Below are positions 43,290-46,258 of a stretch of DNA of 46,258 nt, piece by piece. A program made the translations under genes and the position numbers. The DNA is taken from assembly GCA_903772945.1 (NCBI GenBank), contig CAICTM010000828.1, forward strand, positions 1 to 46,258, given 5' to 3'. Under the pieces are notes generated by a model, which saw only the letters and a list, made by a program, of their open reading frames with translations, was not told where the DNA came from and did not search any database. The stretch comes from Seminavis robusta (taxonomy: Eukaryota; Bacillariophyta; Bacillariophyceae; Naviculales; Naviculaceae). How positions within the stretch are numbered: position 1 is the first letter of the stretch; each line of letters begins with the position of its first letter.

Positions 43290-44981
43290 TGCTTGTTCAG
43301 TTTGCTCTTCTTATTCCTTGTCGTATTGCTGCTGAGCGTTCAGTTGTTGTTTTTCTTCTGTAGCGGCGTGTCGCTCGCCTCCATGGGCTACGTTATTGAA
43401 CTTGAGTTGTGGTGATTTGACAAGATGAGCATCACCTTTTCTAGAATCATTGCCATCTTTTCTTCTCCAGTTTTGGCATTCGCCTTCGTCTCTCAAGGTA
43501 TTTTTGGTGGTCTCCTCATCAAGTTTGTGAAGCGAGCGACGAAGCTGGCCAGTCACACACCAAGAAAGCAGAAATTCGAAAGAATGCCAGTCGTAGTCTA
43601 CTAGCACTAGCTAGCTACCCAGTAAAATTGCTCACAGTACGATACCGGTACGGCCAGGAGTGCGTGCGTGGCGGACCGACCCCGCGACTCGACTCACTCT
43701 GGAACGAGCGCCGACAAGCGGCGCTCGCCTAGAGCAGCACTGCACGACTAGTTGAGTAGAGTTGGGGTGGTGGAGAGACTCGGCCATTTATGAGCCGACC
43801 GTCTCCGTACCCAGGGGTGCCGCTCGTGATTGCTAGAATCGAGCGGGAACCAAGGCACGAATGAGGCAGTCCCGCGGGATGTGAGTCCCGCGTGATTGTA
43901 CGACATTCGGCCAACCCAGGGAGGGAGAGGTGGGTTAATCTATTCTAGTTCTTGCTTGCAGCTCGGCTGAAGGAAGAATTGTGAGCAGAGAAGGAGACAA
44001 CTTTCTTGCGATCGACTGTTCAATGGCTGAAAGAGAGAGTTGGACCGGTCTTGCAGTTTGTGTTCATTCAAGGTTGCTATCTGTGAGCGGTCTTCGAGGG
44101 GTGTTATTGCCTTAGGCGATTTGCGAAGGAGGCAGACATAGCGACATGTATGTGGGGTATCCATTTCAGGAACGCAGGTGATGACCTGAGAGATGTAGAG
44201 ATGTACTTGATGTGTAGGAGCGAAGTGTGGGAATCGATTTTGTGTGTTTTGTGAGATGGTACGGTTTGGCAACTGTGAGTTGAGTCATTCGTCGAAGAAC
44301 CCATGAGGGTTCAGGTTTGCGTGGAAGGATAGGGATCAGGATCGTTGTCCTCTTTTGCGTGCGGCTGCTCGACAAGTTTCGACATCGACAAGCTCCTCCC
44401 TCCAAAGCTGCTTCCCCAAGGTTTCTACAATGATAGCAGGGCATATTTGCTTCTTGATAATGACCTTCGATCCTTTCGAAAAGCGCGGTCGTTTTTGGGT
44501 GCGAAGGATCGTCGCCATCGTGAGTGGCTGTTGCTGGAGTGAGCGAGGAAGAGTGAGTTGCTCTGGATTGGTTCCACCGAAACATCAGATCAAATCGCGG
44601 ACGCACTCCAATCCATACGCAAGGAAAAAGGGAGCAAGCATATCAACAAACTCCAGATATGAAAACTCTATAACCCACCATGCTCTGGCAAACACAGGAG
44701 CAACGATTGTGGAGCTTGTTCCAATCCGTCTTGGACGCATGTTTGGGGTGGGAGTTGCATCCGACACGTCAACTGGCACAAAGAGATTTAAAGATACTGG
44801 ATTAAAATAGGGTTAAAGTTTGTAATTCAACGTTCAGAAATCAAGGAAAACGACTGAAAGGGGGGAATTGATCGCGTCAGTCACATGATAAAGCACACAC
44901 CGCAAATAAAGAACACGTCGACAGTGCAGTGCCATTACTCTCGATTGATCCTCCAACAAGGAAAGAGCAAGATGGCAAGTT
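43290..44981. other. 1.7 kb intergenic region, no gene seen
   Basis: The first part should be the promoter of mosaic gene E. A GC-rich patch near 43650-43740 contains an 8-bp perfect stem (GAGCGCCG/CGGCGCTC, loop ACAAG), and TACCGGTA lies at 43643-43650. Overlapping minus-strand frames at 43940-44606 and a plus-strand frame at 44355-44810 lack motifs and are not called. Confidence 0.5.
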
Positions 44982-45551
44982 TCACTTGCGTCCATAGCGG
45001 CGATTGTTGCATCCCTGACGCGTGCTACGGCGAGTGGGAGGAGGAGGTGAGGCAATGGCAAAGGCGTCCTGAGAAAACCCACCCACAGCATCGTAATCAT
45101 TGCTGGAATCAGAATCGGACCCATCGAGAAGGCTGACTTCCTGCTGTTTTCCTTCCACGAAAGCAACCAACTAATCATCCGCTTCAGACTGATCTTCTTC
45201 GGACTCTTCAGATGCCTCCTCTTCAGACTCTTCCTCCTCCCTGCGGCGCCTGGTAGCTGCCGCCTCCTCCTCGCGCTTGAAGTGGGCCCGGATGCGATGA
45301 TCGGTGGTGGTGTCAGAGTCTTCGGCTGACGTGTTGGTCAAATCAAGGGCAGCAGCAGACGTACGACCGGTCGGATCATCAGTCGAGTGGGCATGATCCT
45401 CAGCAGCGCTTTGGGTCTCAAGGATGAAAGCTCCGTTTGTTCCACGGTGGATGGAGACGAGGATTGGCTTATTGTTGTCATCGACGGCCATGGCGCTGAA
45501 TTCGAGGGCCGCGACATTGGAAAAAGGGAGCTCACGGAAGGTAAGACGCAT
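44982..45551 (-). pseudogene. small acidic protein frame with an in-frame TAG
   Basis: Not recognised. The ATG at 45551 opens 126 codons (RLTFRELPFSNVAALEFSAM and on) ending in a charged helical segment with RRRREEEESEEE and a stop at 45171-45173. The same frame then continues for 62 codons with coding-like composition (DGSDSDSSNDYDAVGGFSQD, IASPPPPTRRSTRQG) to a TGA at 44982. It could be one acidic protein interrupted by a nonsense change, or a genuine 126-residue protein whose downstream frame is accidental. It has no signal peptide or membrane segment. The acidic, Ser-rich nature suggests a nuclear or nucleic-acid-associated protein, but that is a guess. It could also be a remnant of a mobile element. 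Confidence 0.4.
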
Positions 45552-46258
45552 GATGTTTGTTGGGTTTTGGCTCTGGCTGATTGCTGGATTGTGATGGAAG
45601 CAAATGCGTGTCTGTTGATTGTCGAGCTAATAATTGACTCCGTCTGGAAATTTCTTTCTATTACCGCGGCTTTCATGTGAACCAACCCGACGCGACGCAC
45701 AAACAAGACCACTTTGATCAGATTTGAAGAGGCATTGGATGGTTCAAACGTTTACGGAAGGAGTTGGCGGGCAAGTACTCCCTCGCTTTGCCGGCCTCGT
45801 GCTTCCAATCCAGATCCCTCCTCTGGCTCACTTTATCTCACCCTGCCTTGGCTTGCCGCTCTCTCTCTCTCTCTTCGTCTTTTTCATCAGGATGTCTGCC
45901 TTTGACCGAATCAACAACATCATCATGACTGTCAAAGATTGGTCGAGCTTGACTGTCTTTGCTCTCTACGGATGGGCCAAGAGTTTCCTTCTTGCTGTGG
46001 TCTCAGTCGTCCACACGTCTTGTGGCTGGGTGATGGACTCTCGTGTGCAATGGAAGACTCTTTTTCACACGGGTAATGACGCAGCTTGTGTCGTCAGGGC
46101 TACTACCTCATTTGGTTTTGACAGCAGAGTGTAAGTCTCCTTCGGATCCAACAGTATGGCAGTCACAGTCTCTATCGCGTCTTGTTGGAAGGTGGTGCAA
46201 TACACGGCTCTTAGCCTTATTCGCGACTCGATCCTAGATAGGGTTTGAGTTCGACTCA
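45552..46258. other. right end of window, no firm gene
   Basis: A plus-strand frame (ATG at about 45739 or 45891 to 46134) encodes a hydrophobic segment rich in Leu, Ser and Phe and ends just at a possible GTAAGT donor (46131). It might be a first exon of a gene leaving the window, but nothing in it is recognisable. Confidence 0.3.

Noticed and set aside
43684..43730. structured RNA gene around the GAGCGCCG hairpin
   Set aside because: Only one strong stem is visible, with no recognisable snRNA, tRNA or 5S features.
45724..46134. 136-codon plus-strand frame at the right edge
   Set aside because: It begins with a non-ATG codon and has no recognised domain. The possible donor at its end is noted but not enough to call a gene.

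Overview
The window looks like nuclear DNA of a diatom, most likely a raphid pennate. It carries an LHCX-type fucoxanthin chlorophyll a/c light-harvesting gene with an ASAF-type plastid signal, a plastid polynucleotide phosphorylase with a bipartite presequence, short GT-AG introns of about 75-170 bp, and secreted Lys/Gly-rich and Pro/Thr-rich proteins like those of diatom walls and mucilage. The species cannot be fixed from sequence alone.

Layout. Bases 1-10.5 kb hold compact housekeeping genes: AP-1 sigma adaptin (+), casein kinase 2 beta (-), plastid PNPase (+), an ecdysoneless/SGT1 homologue (-) and LHCX (-). Bases 11.2-15.4 kb hold two secreted mosaic proteins (+), followed by ornithine aminotransferase (-). 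Bases 18.0-26.9 kb are a decayed minus-strand open frame, possibly a DDE transposase. It is broken by two in-frame stops, one frameshift and a complete LTR element (18956-24123) flanked by a CTGGG target duplication. Then come a jacalin-like gene (+), a GABA-B-type family-3 receptor with frame lesions (-), an AT-rich minisatellite and EMC4 (-). Bases 35.3-43.3 kb hold three more secreted mosaic proteins (-). A small acidic ORF with an in-frame stop lies near 45 kb.

Two things stand out. First, five paralogous secreted proteins lie within 32 kb (11216-13252, 13932-15356, 35313-37535, 38289-41242, 41988-43289). They share a layout: signal peptide, charged Lys/Gly/Ser and Asp/Glu segments with RXL-type sites, a Pro/Thr stalk, and a C-terminal domain of about 120 residues. 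I do not recognise that domain. Four of the five have exactly two mature cysteines, and two share an intron at the same site and phase. They look like a wall, adhesion or extracellular-matrix family. Second, the LTR element has no gag-pol. Its 4.7 kb interior is packed with stem-loops, carries the octamer CAGGAGTG 14 times on one strand (one copy abutting the 3' LTR where a polypurine tract should lie), and has a 14-nt complementarity between the LTR and the primer-binding position. That suggests self-primed reverse transcription.

Exon coordinates below come from reading splice sites by eye and from remembered family alignments. No database search or folding program was run.
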